From JACRAO01 sp964490895 (lineage in GTDB: Bacteria; Bdellovibrionota; UBA1018), in contig CAZBEI010000031.1 in NCBI GenBank assembly GCA_964490895.1, positions 1 to 15,376 on the forward strand: a DNA stretch of 15,376 nucleotides. Direction: 5' to 3'. The notes under the pieces are model-generated. The model saw only the letters and a program-made list of their open reading frames with translations, did not search any database and had not been told where the DNA came from. The translations under genes and the position numbers were made by a program. Shown piece after piece: positions 8,217 through 14,854 of the stretch (positions are counted from its first letter, which is position 1; each line of letters opens with the position of its first letter).

Positions 8217-8222
8217 TATCGA

Positions 8223-8657
8223 ATGATGCAAAGCGGCAAATACCCAAAACTAGTAGGAGAGTTTATAAGGCAAAAAAGGCAGGCCTTGGGATTTTCTCAA
8301 CGAGAGCTTGGGCTTTTGTTTAGTCCTGCTGTAACCACTCAATTTGTCTCAAATGTAGAAAGAGGGGTGACTCCACTTCCACCTAGCCATGTTCCTCTTT
8401 TGACAAAGGCACTCCAAGTTTCTGAAGAAGAAGTGATGGCCTTATTGGAAAAAGAGTACGCCATTAAGCTTTCTTCGCGTTTAGGAAAAGATGGAAAGAT
8501 GACAGGATCACCTTCGGACCATGAATTTATACAAAGATTTTATCAGGTTTACGCACGTGCTCCCTCAGTGGAGAGAGCCTTGATAGAAGGCCTCATCAAT
8601 GAATTTATCAAAAAAAATATTAACGCACAGGGGCAGGCTGGCGAAAACAAAACATGA
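8223..8657 (+). CDS. XRE-family helix-turn-helix transcriptional regulator
   Basis: A 144-residue protein with an N-terminal Cro/C1-type DNA-binding domain: IRQKRQALGFSQRELGLLFS (15-34) gives the first helices and the turn, VTTQFVSNVERG (37-48) the recognition helix region, and LLTKALQVSEEEVMALL (59-75) the closing helices. The C-terminal half (about 76-144) is charged and helical, with no recognised ligand domain, and may serve in dimerisation. It lies directly downstream of three GTCA...TGAC inverted repeats, so autorepression is likely. It is probably co-transcribed with the alpha/beta hydrolase that begins 12 bases after its stop in the same reading phase; that hydrolase is the obvious candidate target. 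The two adjacent ATGs at 8223 and 8226 cannot be told apart, and neither has a Shine-Dalgarno sequence. Confidence 0.9.
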   Translation: MMQSGKYPKLVGEFIRQKRQALGFSQRELGLLFSPAVTTQFVSNVERGVTPLPPSHVPLLTKALQVSEEEVMALLEKEYAIKLSSRLGKDGKMTGSPSDHEFIQRFYQVYARAPSVERALIEGLINEFIKKNINAQGQAGENKT

Positions 8658-8669
8658 TATACAGCTCTC

Positions 8670-9611
8670 ATGCGCACGTTCCCGACAGCCAAGCATGGAT
8701 TTATTAAAAGCTTCGATGGAACCAAACTTTTTTACAGCGTGGATGGATCAGGAGTGCCTCTTGTTTTTTGTTATGGTTTAGTTTGTTCAAGTCTTCACTG
8801 GAGTTATCAAATTGAATATTTTAGAAAAAATTTTAAAACCATTTGGTTTGATTATCGAGGACATCAAAATTCAGAAAAACCTTCAAATTTAAAGAGTGTC
8901 AGCTTAGAAAATCTCGCCAAGGACCTTAAAATTCTTTTAGAGGAACTCAATATTTCAAAAGCCGTGTTTTTAGGCCACAGCATGGGAGTCAATGTTGTTT
9001 TAGAGTTTTACAAGTGTTTTCCAGATCAAGTCATGGGCTTGGTTCTGGCCAATGGAACTCCCCAGGGACCTCTCGAGACTTTGTTTTCTAAGAATTTGTT
9101 GCAGGGAAGTTACAAAATTTTTTGCCGGATTTATAAAAAATTTCCAACCTTGGCAGCGCACCTTTGGAAGCTCCAAGAAAAAAACCCACTTTTTAAAAAA
9201 CTGGTCAAAAAACATGGATTCAACCCTTCGCTCACCTCGCCGGAAGCGATTGAAATTTTTTGTCATCAAATTTTTAGAGTTGATTTTAAAATCCTGATGG
9301 AGCTCATAAAAAATTACGAAGCCTATGGCTCAACAAGTTGGCTGCACACGATTGCGGTTCCCACTTTGATTTTAGCGGGTGAAAATGACAAGGTCATCCC
9401 AAAAAAGCAGCAAGAACTCATGCATCAGCTCATCCCAGAAAGTACTTTAGAGGTGATCCAACATGGGAGCCATTGCCCTCAAATGGATTTGCCTGAATTA
9501 GTGAATTTGAAAATCGAAAATTTTATAAAGAAACTTTCCAGTCCGACCAAGGGAATCTCCAATCAATCCATTCCGAAATATCAATCCCCTGTTCTTTCAG
9601 AAGCAATTTGA
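8670..9611 (+). CDS. Alpha/beta-fold hydrolase
   Basis: A 313-residue single-domain hydrolase. The triad is visible: nucleophile Ser104 in LGHSMG, Asp240 in AGENDKVIP, and His268 in HGSHCPQMD. The loop DYRGHQNSEKP (61-71) is typical of the epoxide-hydrolase/haloperoxidase-like and esterase branch. The oxyanion-hole stretch reads FCYGLVCSSLHW instead of the usual HG motif. A mainly helical cap lies between about residues 130 and 215. No signal peptide is seen, so it is cytosolic. Substrate cannot be deduced. The ATG at 8670 lacks a ribosome site and lies 12 bases after the regulator's stop, in the same phase, which suggests reinitiation from the upstream gene. The last 30 residues lie beyond the fold and are encoded antisense to the end of the iron-sulfur oxidoreductase gene (overlap 9523-9611). 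Confidence 0.92.
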   Translation: MRTFPTAKHGFIKSFDGTKLFYSVDGSGVPLVFCYGLVCSSLHWSYQIEYFRKNFKTIWFDYRGHQNSEKPSNLKSVSLENLAKDLKILLEELNISKAVFLGHSMGVNVVLEFYKCFPDQVMGLVLANGTPQGPLETLFSKNLLQGSYKIFCRIYKKFPTLAAHLWKLQEKNPLFKKLVKKHGFNPSLTSPEAIEIFCHQIFRVDFKILMELIKNYEAYGSTSWLHTIAVPTLILAGENDKVIPKKQQELMHQLIPESTLEVIQHGSHCPQMDLPELVNLKIENFIKKLSSPTKGISNQSIPKYQSPVLSEAI

Positions 9612-11418
9612 GAGGTCCCATACAAAGCAACCCGTGACATTTTCCACTCCCTACATGGATTGCTGATAAAAGTGTGTCCAGGGATTGGATTTGTCGGTAG
9701 CGAATTTTTTCTAAAACCTCCTCTTTAGAAAGGTTTAAACAAGGACAAAGCACACTGGGATTGAGTTCTTTTTCTTGCAGTGTCCTGATGTGCATTCCAG
9801 GATGAGTTTTAGTTTGGCAAGCTAGTTTTTTGGTTCCATCAACCAAAAGTGCGCAATGGCCACAGCTACCATCTGAGCAAAACAGAGGATCAAGGCTTCG
9901 ATGTCGATTAGTTTCAAAAAGCGCTAAGAGGACTGGAATTTCATTTCTCACAAGTCTTTTTTCGCCGTTTAAGAGAATTTCTGTTTTTTCGTCAACAAAA
10001 TCAGAAGGTAAAAGAGTTGCCATTTTTTGTAGTGCAGATGCTTTTCGGACACCTCTGGCTTCCCAAACGAGATGAGTTGGAATTTCTACCTTTACCAATT
10101 GAATGCCCAAGTGATCTTGTGTAAATAAGACTCTTCCTGAGCCCAATGTTTCTCCTTTGCGATTGAGGAGTGTGGCAAATTCCCCTGTTTTAAAGGCAAT
10201 AGCTCCTTTCCATGGCAAAGTGAGTTCGGAAGTCGAATCCTCTTTTTTTTCATGAATCATAACAATGGAGTCACTCGGGCAGTGCGCCAAGCAAATTCCA
10301 CAGGCCGTGCATTTTGCTTCGTTTAATATTTTTTGGTTCTTGGGACCCAGGCTCAGTGCGGTTTCTGGGCAAGATTTTTCGCAGAGATTGCAAGGGATGT
10401 CTTCGAAACACTCGATTGAGGCCACGGATCTTAGGTGAAAAGCATTTTGCGGAACTCCCGGAAAATTTTGAATACCTTTTGCATCTAATTTAGAAATCCA
10501 TTTTCCTTGATAGGTGGGAGAAAAAGGATGGTCAAAGTGAGCGTGTGCTTTTTTGAGGGCTAATTTTGCTTTTTTGTAAAATTTTTGAATTTTTATCCTT
10601 CCAGGTTCACGGGTGAGAGCTTTCGAAATTTTAGCTGCAAGCAATTTGGCTCTCTCTTCTTCCAAAACCCAGCCTTCAAAGTCTTCCTCTGGGGTGGAGA
10701 GAGCTGTTTGTTCTAATTCGTACAAAAAAGATCCCGGGGGATACTCTTTTATTCCAGTGTGTTTCATAAACGGGCCCGCAGAAATCACTTTGGCCGTTTC
10801 TATAATCCGCACTCCTTGGGCGCTTTTGACATAAAATTCCCAAAGGTGAGGGCTTTTTTGAATTAGTTTTTGAGGTTTGCCTTCTAAAATTTTCCCTCCC
10901 GAGATTTCAAATTTTCTTTTTTCAACTTCCCATCCCGCGTAGCGTTTTGCATCCCACTTGAGATAAGATTCAACACAGATCACCTCAGGCACTCCAAGAT
11001 CTAAAAGCCAAGCCCCAAAACGAAGCCCCCGATTGCCTGTGCCTAAAATTACAATGGCAGGAAGCCAGGAAAGAAAGGGACTTTTTTTAAGTTTTTCTGC
11101 AGTGTGGAGTGGGATGAGGCCTCTGGAGTAGCATCCCACAAAAGGATAGGGTACCAGAGAAGGTGACGTGATTTTTACGATGGCTCGGCTTTGAATGCGA
11201 TGAATTCTGTTCTGAAGGTCTTCTGCAAAGAGGAGCCCCCCCGTTTGAGGGAGTCCAATCACACCATGGACTCTGAGTTCTTTGCCTCCAAAAATTCCCA
11301 CGCTGAGTCCCATTTCTGCACAAAAAGAGGATAAGGTGCGAACTCCTACAGAAGGCCAATGGTTTATGTTTGGACCAGAAGCCAAGGTGATGTCTAAACT
11401 TCCGTCACGTACATGCAT
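9523..11418 (-). CDS. Multi-cluster iron-sulfur oxidoreductase, electron-transfer subunit of an HcnB/opine-oxidase-like complex
   Basis: A 631-residue protein counted from ATG 11418. An alternative TTG at 11427 abuts AGG too closely, while ATG 11418 has GGA at a proper distance. Order of parts: an N-terminal region (1-120) where an FAD fold is expected; a dinucleotide motif VILGTGNRG (about 123-131); two ferredoxin-like [4Fe-4S] sets, Cys337/343/346/350 and Cys370/373/376/380 (CTACGICLAHCP); a [2Fe-2S] ferredoxin of HcnA type, Cys514/519/522/534; and a BFD-like [2Fe-2S] domain, Cys558/560/594/599. This layout is known from the large subunits of HCN synthase, opine oxidase, heterotetrameric sarcosine oxidase and dye-linked proline dehydrogenase, which pass electrons from a partner flavoprotein. 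The oddity is that the first Rossmann motif is not GxGPAG but ASGPNINHWPS. It overlaps the upstream flavoprotein gene by 14 bases. The exact substrate is unknown. Confidence 0.88.
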   Translation of the reverse strand: MHVRDGSLDITLASGPNINHWPSVGVRTLSSFCAEMGLSVGIFGGKELRVHGVIGLPQTGGLLFAEDLQNRIHRIQSRAIVKITSPSLVPYPFVGCYSRGLIPLHTAEKLKKSPFLSWLPAIVILGTGNRGLRFGAWLLDLGVPEVICVESYLKWDAKRYAGWEVEKRKFEISGGKILEGKPQKLIQKSPHLWEFYVKSAQGVRIIETAKVISAGPFMKHTGIKEYPPGSFLYELEQTALSTPEEDFEGWVLEEERAKLLAAKISKALTREPGRIKIQKFYKKAKLALKKAHAHFDHPFSPTYQGKWISKLDAKGIQNFPGVPQNAFHLRSVASIECFEDIPCNLCEKSCPETALSLGPKNQKILNEAKCTACGICLAHCPSDSIVMIHEKKEDSTSELTLPWKGAIAFKTGEFATLLNRKGETLGSGRVLFTQDHLGIQLVKVEIPTHLVWEARGVRKASALQKMATLLPSDFVDEKTEILLNGEKRLVRNEIPVLLALFETNRHRSLDPLFCSDGSCGHCALLVDGTKKLACQTKTHPGMHIRTLQEKELNPSVLCPCLNLSKEEVLEKIRYRQIQSLDTLLSAIHVGSGKCHGLLCMGPLKLLLKEQGIDISEWIDWRFPWSDWKVSL

Positions 11419-12586
11419 GATTTCCAACCTGTTCTACAATGCGGGTGAGAGGTCCATCGCAACCGCCCACAATAAAAATAGGGTAGGGCAATCCTGAGAT
11501 CAACCAACGCTGGGTTGTCAGAGAGTTTTCGTTCCATTCAAAAATAAAACGGGGTCTCATGGATCTCACTGTAAAAGATTCCCATCTTAAAAACTCTCCA
11601 CAGAGACGAGAAAGAGATTGAAAGGATTCTGCTGTGAGTGGGTTGAGGTGTGTGCCTGGGGCTGGGTTTAGAAGAGCACCTGCTTTGAGCACAGACAAGT
11701 AATGAAGTCCGTCTTTATCTTTCGGAAACGCGCCCTCCACCTCTGCCCACACCAAGAGATCTTCGAAGGATCCAATGACTTCTCCAGCCAAAGGGTCTCT
11801 CGAGACTAAAGAGTATTCTTCCCAAAGTCTCACTCCTTGAGGGGGGATCAAAGGCATTTCTAGTTTTTTGGCCTGCGAAAAAATCCAATGCGAGAGTTTG
11901 GGAGTCCAAAAAATATGGGTTTCTTTTGTCTGTGTGGTTTGAGCTTTCCCTCTGGAGTAATAACGGATTCCTTCTGGAGTAAACTCAATTTGAGAGGCAG
12001 AAAAAATCATATTTTCCGAGCTCCCTTTTTCTCGAATAAATTCTAAAATTCCGTTACGGTATCTGGAGACATCGACTTCGGATACTTTTGGAAGGAGAAT
12101 CGCTTTGCTTTCGATTGATTCTATTTTTGCATTATGTCCTGGAAATTTTCTGTAGGCCGTCAACTCCTCTAACATTCTGGGCTTGAGGTCTAAGTCAGAA
12201 GTCTCAACATAGAAGTCCTCCACGACCGACCAATTGGTTTTAGATTGGGGTGTTTGGAGCCAAATCCGCTCTCTTGTTCGGACATGTGGAGCAAGGGGGT
12301 CATGAAAGCCTTTTCTATCCAAGCTTTCAGGGGAGACTTCGATTGCACCCGGGAAAACAGGTCTTAAAATTTCTACTGTATTTTCTGGACTGAGAATTTT
12401 AAGTCGCTTTTTAGAAAACCTCTCCATGGGCCAAAGAGGGTCAAACGGGAGCTCTGAGTCTTCTTGAAAAAAATCCCAATCCGGATTGAGAAGAAGGATA
12501 GACCTTCCTTCGGTGAGGTAGTGAGACGCCGCAATGAGGGGGGCTATTCCGGTGCCTAAAAGGACAACATCACTATCGATGGGCAT
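11405..12586 (-). CDS. DAO-fold FAD-dependent oxidoreductase, catalytic partner subunit
   Basis: Encodes 393 residues. The N-terminus holds a dinucleotide-binding beta-alpha-beta unit, DVVLLGTGIAPLIAASHYL, ending in an acidic/polar strand (ILLLNPD); the third glycine of the usual GxGxxG is replaced by proline. The C-terminus has the RPRF and IVGGCDGPLTRIVEQV stretches at the places where D-amino-acid-oxidase-fold enzymes carry R-P-x-x-P and the FAD-contacting GHxxxG motif. The middle of the protein is poorly conserved. Together with the following iron-sulfur subunit it matches the beta/alpha pair of HcnC/HcnB, opine oxidase or dye-linked amino-acid dehydrogenases, which oxidise an amine or amino acid. 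Assignment to this fold is moderately secure; the substrate is unknown. The ATG at 12586 has GGAG nine bases upstream and lies 14 bases inside the RelA/SpoT-like gene; the stop overlaps the next gene, so all three are probably coupled. Confidence 0.75.
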   Translation of the reverse strand: MPIDSDVVLLGTGIAPLIAASHYLTEGRSILLLNPDWDFFQEDSELPFDPLWPMERFSKKRLKILSPENTVEILRPVFPGAIEVSPESLDRKGFHDPLAPHVRTRERIWLQTPQSKTNWSVVEDFYVETSDLDLKPRMLEELTAYRKFPGHNAKIESIESKAILLPKVSEVDVSRYRNGILEFIREKGSSENMIFSASQIEFTPEGIRYYSRGKAQTTQTKETHIFWTPKLSHWIFSQAKKLEMPLIPPQGVRLWEEYSLVSRDPLAGEVIGSFEDLLVWAEVEGAFPKDKDGLHYLSVLKAGALLNPAPGTHLNPLTAESFQSLSRLCGEFLRWESFTVRSMRPRFIFEWNENSLTTQRWLISGLPYPIFIVGGCDGPLTRIVEQVGNHACT

Positions 12587-13868
12587 CCAGGAGGGCTCCC
12601 ATCACCCTTTTCATAGCCGTATGGAGTTGGGCTTTTTTATATTCGCTGTGTGCACTTCGACCTTTCTCATTTTCTTCGGAACTCTTCTTGTCCATCACTT
12701 GCACTTCGTAAGGATAAAAAAAGCGGATCTCTCTCTGGACATATTTGAGATCAATTCGTTCTAAAACTTTCAGGAGGTCTGTGTTTTCTATAGTACCTGT
12801 TTTGACTTTGTTCTTCAGTTCTTTGAGGTCATTGTAGAGAGGATTTCTCAGCTTGATCAGTTGCCTAGAGGTAAATTGAATGGCTTGGTAAAACTCACTT
12901 GTATGGGGATTATTCAATAAAGATTGAGTTTTTTGCGTTCGATTTTCGAGTTCCTTTACAAGAGCGCCTTCGTCCATGTTCCCTTTTTCTACGGACATTA
13001 AGAGACGATTGACTTCATTGCGGAAGCCCTCAAGGTCAACCAGAGTATTTTTAGAGCGGCTTGGTTTAATATTAGGGGGCATGATGATCATTTTATCTTT
13101 GAGGTATTTGACGACTCTGAGAGCGTCTAGTTTTGTTTCGGTGATAAAACGAATTCCCACTCGGTCAAAAATATCCTCGGCTACATTTTCTGGTTTGTGG
13201 AGGAGTTTCAGTAGTGTCGAGTCTCGCGATTTTTTAGGTTTTGTTTCATATCCAACAAGCTTTACACCGAGAGAGTCTTCGGGTGTTTCGCCTAAGAAAA
13301 GTTGGCTATTTTGATCTCTGTGGATCACTTTGTAGTAGCGGTCAAAAATTTGCTGTTGGACATCTCCAAAATAAGTGATTCGCACGTCTTGATCAATGTG
13401 TGCAATGGTGTGCATTACTTTGAGGATGCTGCATGCCCAGTTTCTAAGCAAAGTGCCTGCATTACTTTGGGGTTCAGGAGATTGTGCGGGGTGACTAAAA
13501 TTGGCCATGAGCAAAAGTTCGCGGATATCCGAAAGCTCAAGGATTTTTTTAGGGATTTCAAATTTCAACCCATCAGGATTCTCAGGTTGGAGAAAGTAAC
13601 GGCGGATAAAATTAAGCGCTTCGTGAAAGTTGCCATAGGCCTCTGCTTTTTCAATTGGGTTTTCTAGGTCATAGCCATAGCTCGAAATAAAAAGATTTGC
13701 GTCATCCATGTCGGCGATCGCAAAGCCTTGATTGGTATCAATGGAGGACCTGCCCCCAATGATGATGTCTAGGACCTCCCACTGGAAGTCATATTTTTTT
13801 CGGAGTAGATCACCCCCACTTGTATCCATCTCAACCACAAGCTTAGTCAAATCGGTGGGGCACCACAA
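12573..13868 (-). CDS. Divergent RelA/SpoT-synthetase-like protein (resembles the TIGR04552 group)
   Basis: A 431-residue protein from a TTG at 13868; an ATG at 13829 (418 residues) is an alternative, and neither has a clear ribosome site. The C-terminal two thirds carry, in order, features of the (p)ppGpp synthetase fold: VKLVGYETKPKKSRDS (202-217, compare GRxKxxxS); EDIFDRVGIRFI (231-242, compare the RSH strand with catalytic Asp and the aIR arginine; here Asp235 and Arg240); KPSRSKN (268-274); YQAIQFT (327-333, compare YQSLHT, whose Tyr stacks on the acceptor guanine); and YEVQV followed by EKGRSAHSEYKKA (387-413, compare EVQIRT...AAHWxYK). Two helical insertions (about 275-325 and 341-385) separate these blocks. 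Residues 35-110 (SSIDTNQGFAIADMDD, SYGYDLENP) form a family-specific N-terminal region. No HD hydrolase domain is visible. It heads the redox operon. Activity is inferred from fold only. Confidence 0.8.
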   Translation of the reverse strand: MWCPTDLTKLVVEMDTSGGDLLRKKYDFQWEVLDIIIGGRSSIDTNQGFAIADMDDANLFISSYGYDLENPIEKAEAYGNFHEALNFIRRYFLQPENPDGLKFEIPKKILELSDIRELLLMANFSHPAQSPEPQSNAGTLLRNWACSILKVMHTIAHIDQDVRITYFGDVQQQIFDRYYKVIHRDQNSQLFLGETPEDSLGVKLVGYETKPKKSRDSTLLKLLHKPENVAEDIFDRVGIRFITETKLDALRVVKYLKDKMIIMPPNIKPSRSKNTLVDLEGFRNEVNRLLMSVEKGNMDEGALVKELENRTQKTQSLLNNPHTSEFYQAIQFTSRQLIKLRNPLYNDLKELKNKVKTGTIENTDLLKVLERIDLKYVQREIRFFYPYEVQVMDKKSSEENEKGRSAHSEYKKAQLHTAMKRVMGALLDAHR

Positions 13869-13926
13869 GGAGAAAGATGAGTTTGTAATGCGGTGGGTTA
13901 TTTTCGAAAAAATAGGAATACGCTAA
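13867..13926 (+). other. Shine-Dalgarno sequence with two tiny leader frames before the DUF2400 gene
   Basis: AAGGAG (13867-13872) stands four bases before an ATG (13877) that opens a three-codon frame ending TAA; that stop overlaps ATG 13888 (TAATG), which opens a 12-codon frame ending at 13926. This is the strongest ribosome site in the area, yet it does not serve the long frame directly. It may be a leader region or chance, since it is also the complement of the start of the minus-strand gene. Confidence 0.3.
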
Positions 13927-14798
13927 CTAAGCTGTGTCACTTATTGTATGTTTGCCTTGTGTTAAAAGCTGATTTCTTTGATCAAATTTTAAAGCAGTAT
14001 CACCATAAAAAATATCTTTTTTCAGATCCCCTCGAGTTTGCCTATCATTATAAGGACCCCTGGGATCAAGAGGCTGTGGCACTTGTTTCGGCTCTTCTTG
14101 CCTACGGAAATGTAAAACAAATTCGGCGTTCAATTGAGGGTGTTTTATCCCGGATTTCAGAGCTCTCTCCATCTCCCACCTTGTTTGTAAAAAACCTCAA
14201 AAGTGCCGCATTCGAAAAAAAGGCAGAACAGAAATTTTCCAATTTTACCCATCGGTTTAATGTAGGGAGAGACTTGATTGTTCTTTTCAAGCTTTTATCA
14301 AAAAGTTGGAGGGAGTACGGTTCTTTGGGAGGACATTTCTTATTAAAAATGACCCCTGATGATTTGACTATCGAAAATCCTTTGCATGAATTGATTCAGG
14401 ATTGGAGAGGGTGGGCCGGAGTTCATGTAAAGTCTTCGTTTTCTTATCTTTTAACTTCGCCAAAAGATGGAAGTACTTGCAAGCGTTGGTGCATGCTACT
14501 TCGGTGGTTTGGGAGAAAAGACGAAGTGGACTTGGGACTTTGGACCCAGGAAATTTTATATACTGGGTATTCTGGGCTAGCGAGAACATTTCCCAAGGGA
14601 AAATTTCTCAAGTCTAGTCAACTCGTGATTCCATTGGACACTCATACGGGGAGGATTAGCCAGCGCTTGGGTTTAACACGGAGAAAATCCCTCAATTGGC
14701 TAGCCGCTCTAGAAGTTACGGAGGCATTAAAAAAATTTAATCGCGAGGATCCCGTAGTTTATGATTTCGCGCTTTCGAGGATGGGGATTTTGGGTTAA
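13893..14798 (+). CDS. DUF2400 / TIGR02757 family protein (HhH-glycosylase-like motif)
   Basis: Up to 301 residues from a GTG at 13893; the conserved part begins near LKADFFDQIL, so TTG 13944 or GTG 13959 (279 residues) are as likely, and no start has a proper ribosome site. Family landmarks: LVSALLAYGNVKQI (64-77), NFTHRF (117-122), LTSPKDGSTCKRWCMLLRW (187-205) with GRKDEVDLGLW (207-217), and PLDTHTGRISQRLGL (247-261). The last resembles the helix-hairpin-helix DNA-glycosylase stretch (VDTHVxRVxxRLG), including the catalytic-type Asp, which suggests a DNA-binding or base-excision role; this is inference, since members are otherwise uncharacterised as far as I know. The gene is divergent from the RelA/SpoT-like operon, with which it shares a very short promoter region. 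Confidence 0.88.
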   Translation: MGYFRKNRNTLTKLCHLLYVCLVLKADFFDQILKQYHHKKYLFSDPLEFAYHYKDPWDQEAVALVSALLAYGNVKQIRRSIEGVLSRISELSPSPTLFVKNLKSAAFEKKAEQKFSNFTHRFNVGRDLIVLFKLLSKSWREYGSLGGHFLLKMTPDDLTIENPLHELIQDWRGWAGVHVKSSFSYLLTSPKDGSTCKRWCMLLRWFGRKDEVDLGLWTQEILYTGYSGLARTFPKGKFLKSSQLVIPLDTHTGRISQRLGLTRRKSLNWLAALEVTEALKKFNREDPVVYDFALSRMGILG

Positions 14799-14818
14799 TT
14801 CTCTACCCATGCAGCAAC

Positions 14819-14854
14819 CTACCTATTTTTGCATGTAAACGTAAAAAACGGTAG
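14819..14854. repeat. Imperfect 12-base inverted repeat
   Basis: CTACC..TTTTT (14819-14830) and AAAAA..GGTAG (14843-14854) pair in ten of twelve positions around a 12-base loop. It lies in the gap after the DUF2400 gene. It could be a weak transcript end or a scar at the boundary of the decayed reading frame; no more can be said. Confidence 0.35.

Noticed and set aside
8141..8222. CRISPR-like or iteron array
   Set aside because: Only two copies of a 13-base repeat are present, each forming a palindrome next to a promoter; operator sites explain them better.
8655..8657. TGA between regulator and hydrolase as a selenocysteine codon
   Set aside because: No stem-loop of SECIS type is evident right after it, and both flanking proteins are complete domains on their own; a normal stop is simpler.
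13302..13667. Plus-strand frames opposite the RelA/SpoT-like gene
   Set aside because: The minus frame carries the ordered conserved motifs; the plus frames are unrelated shadows.
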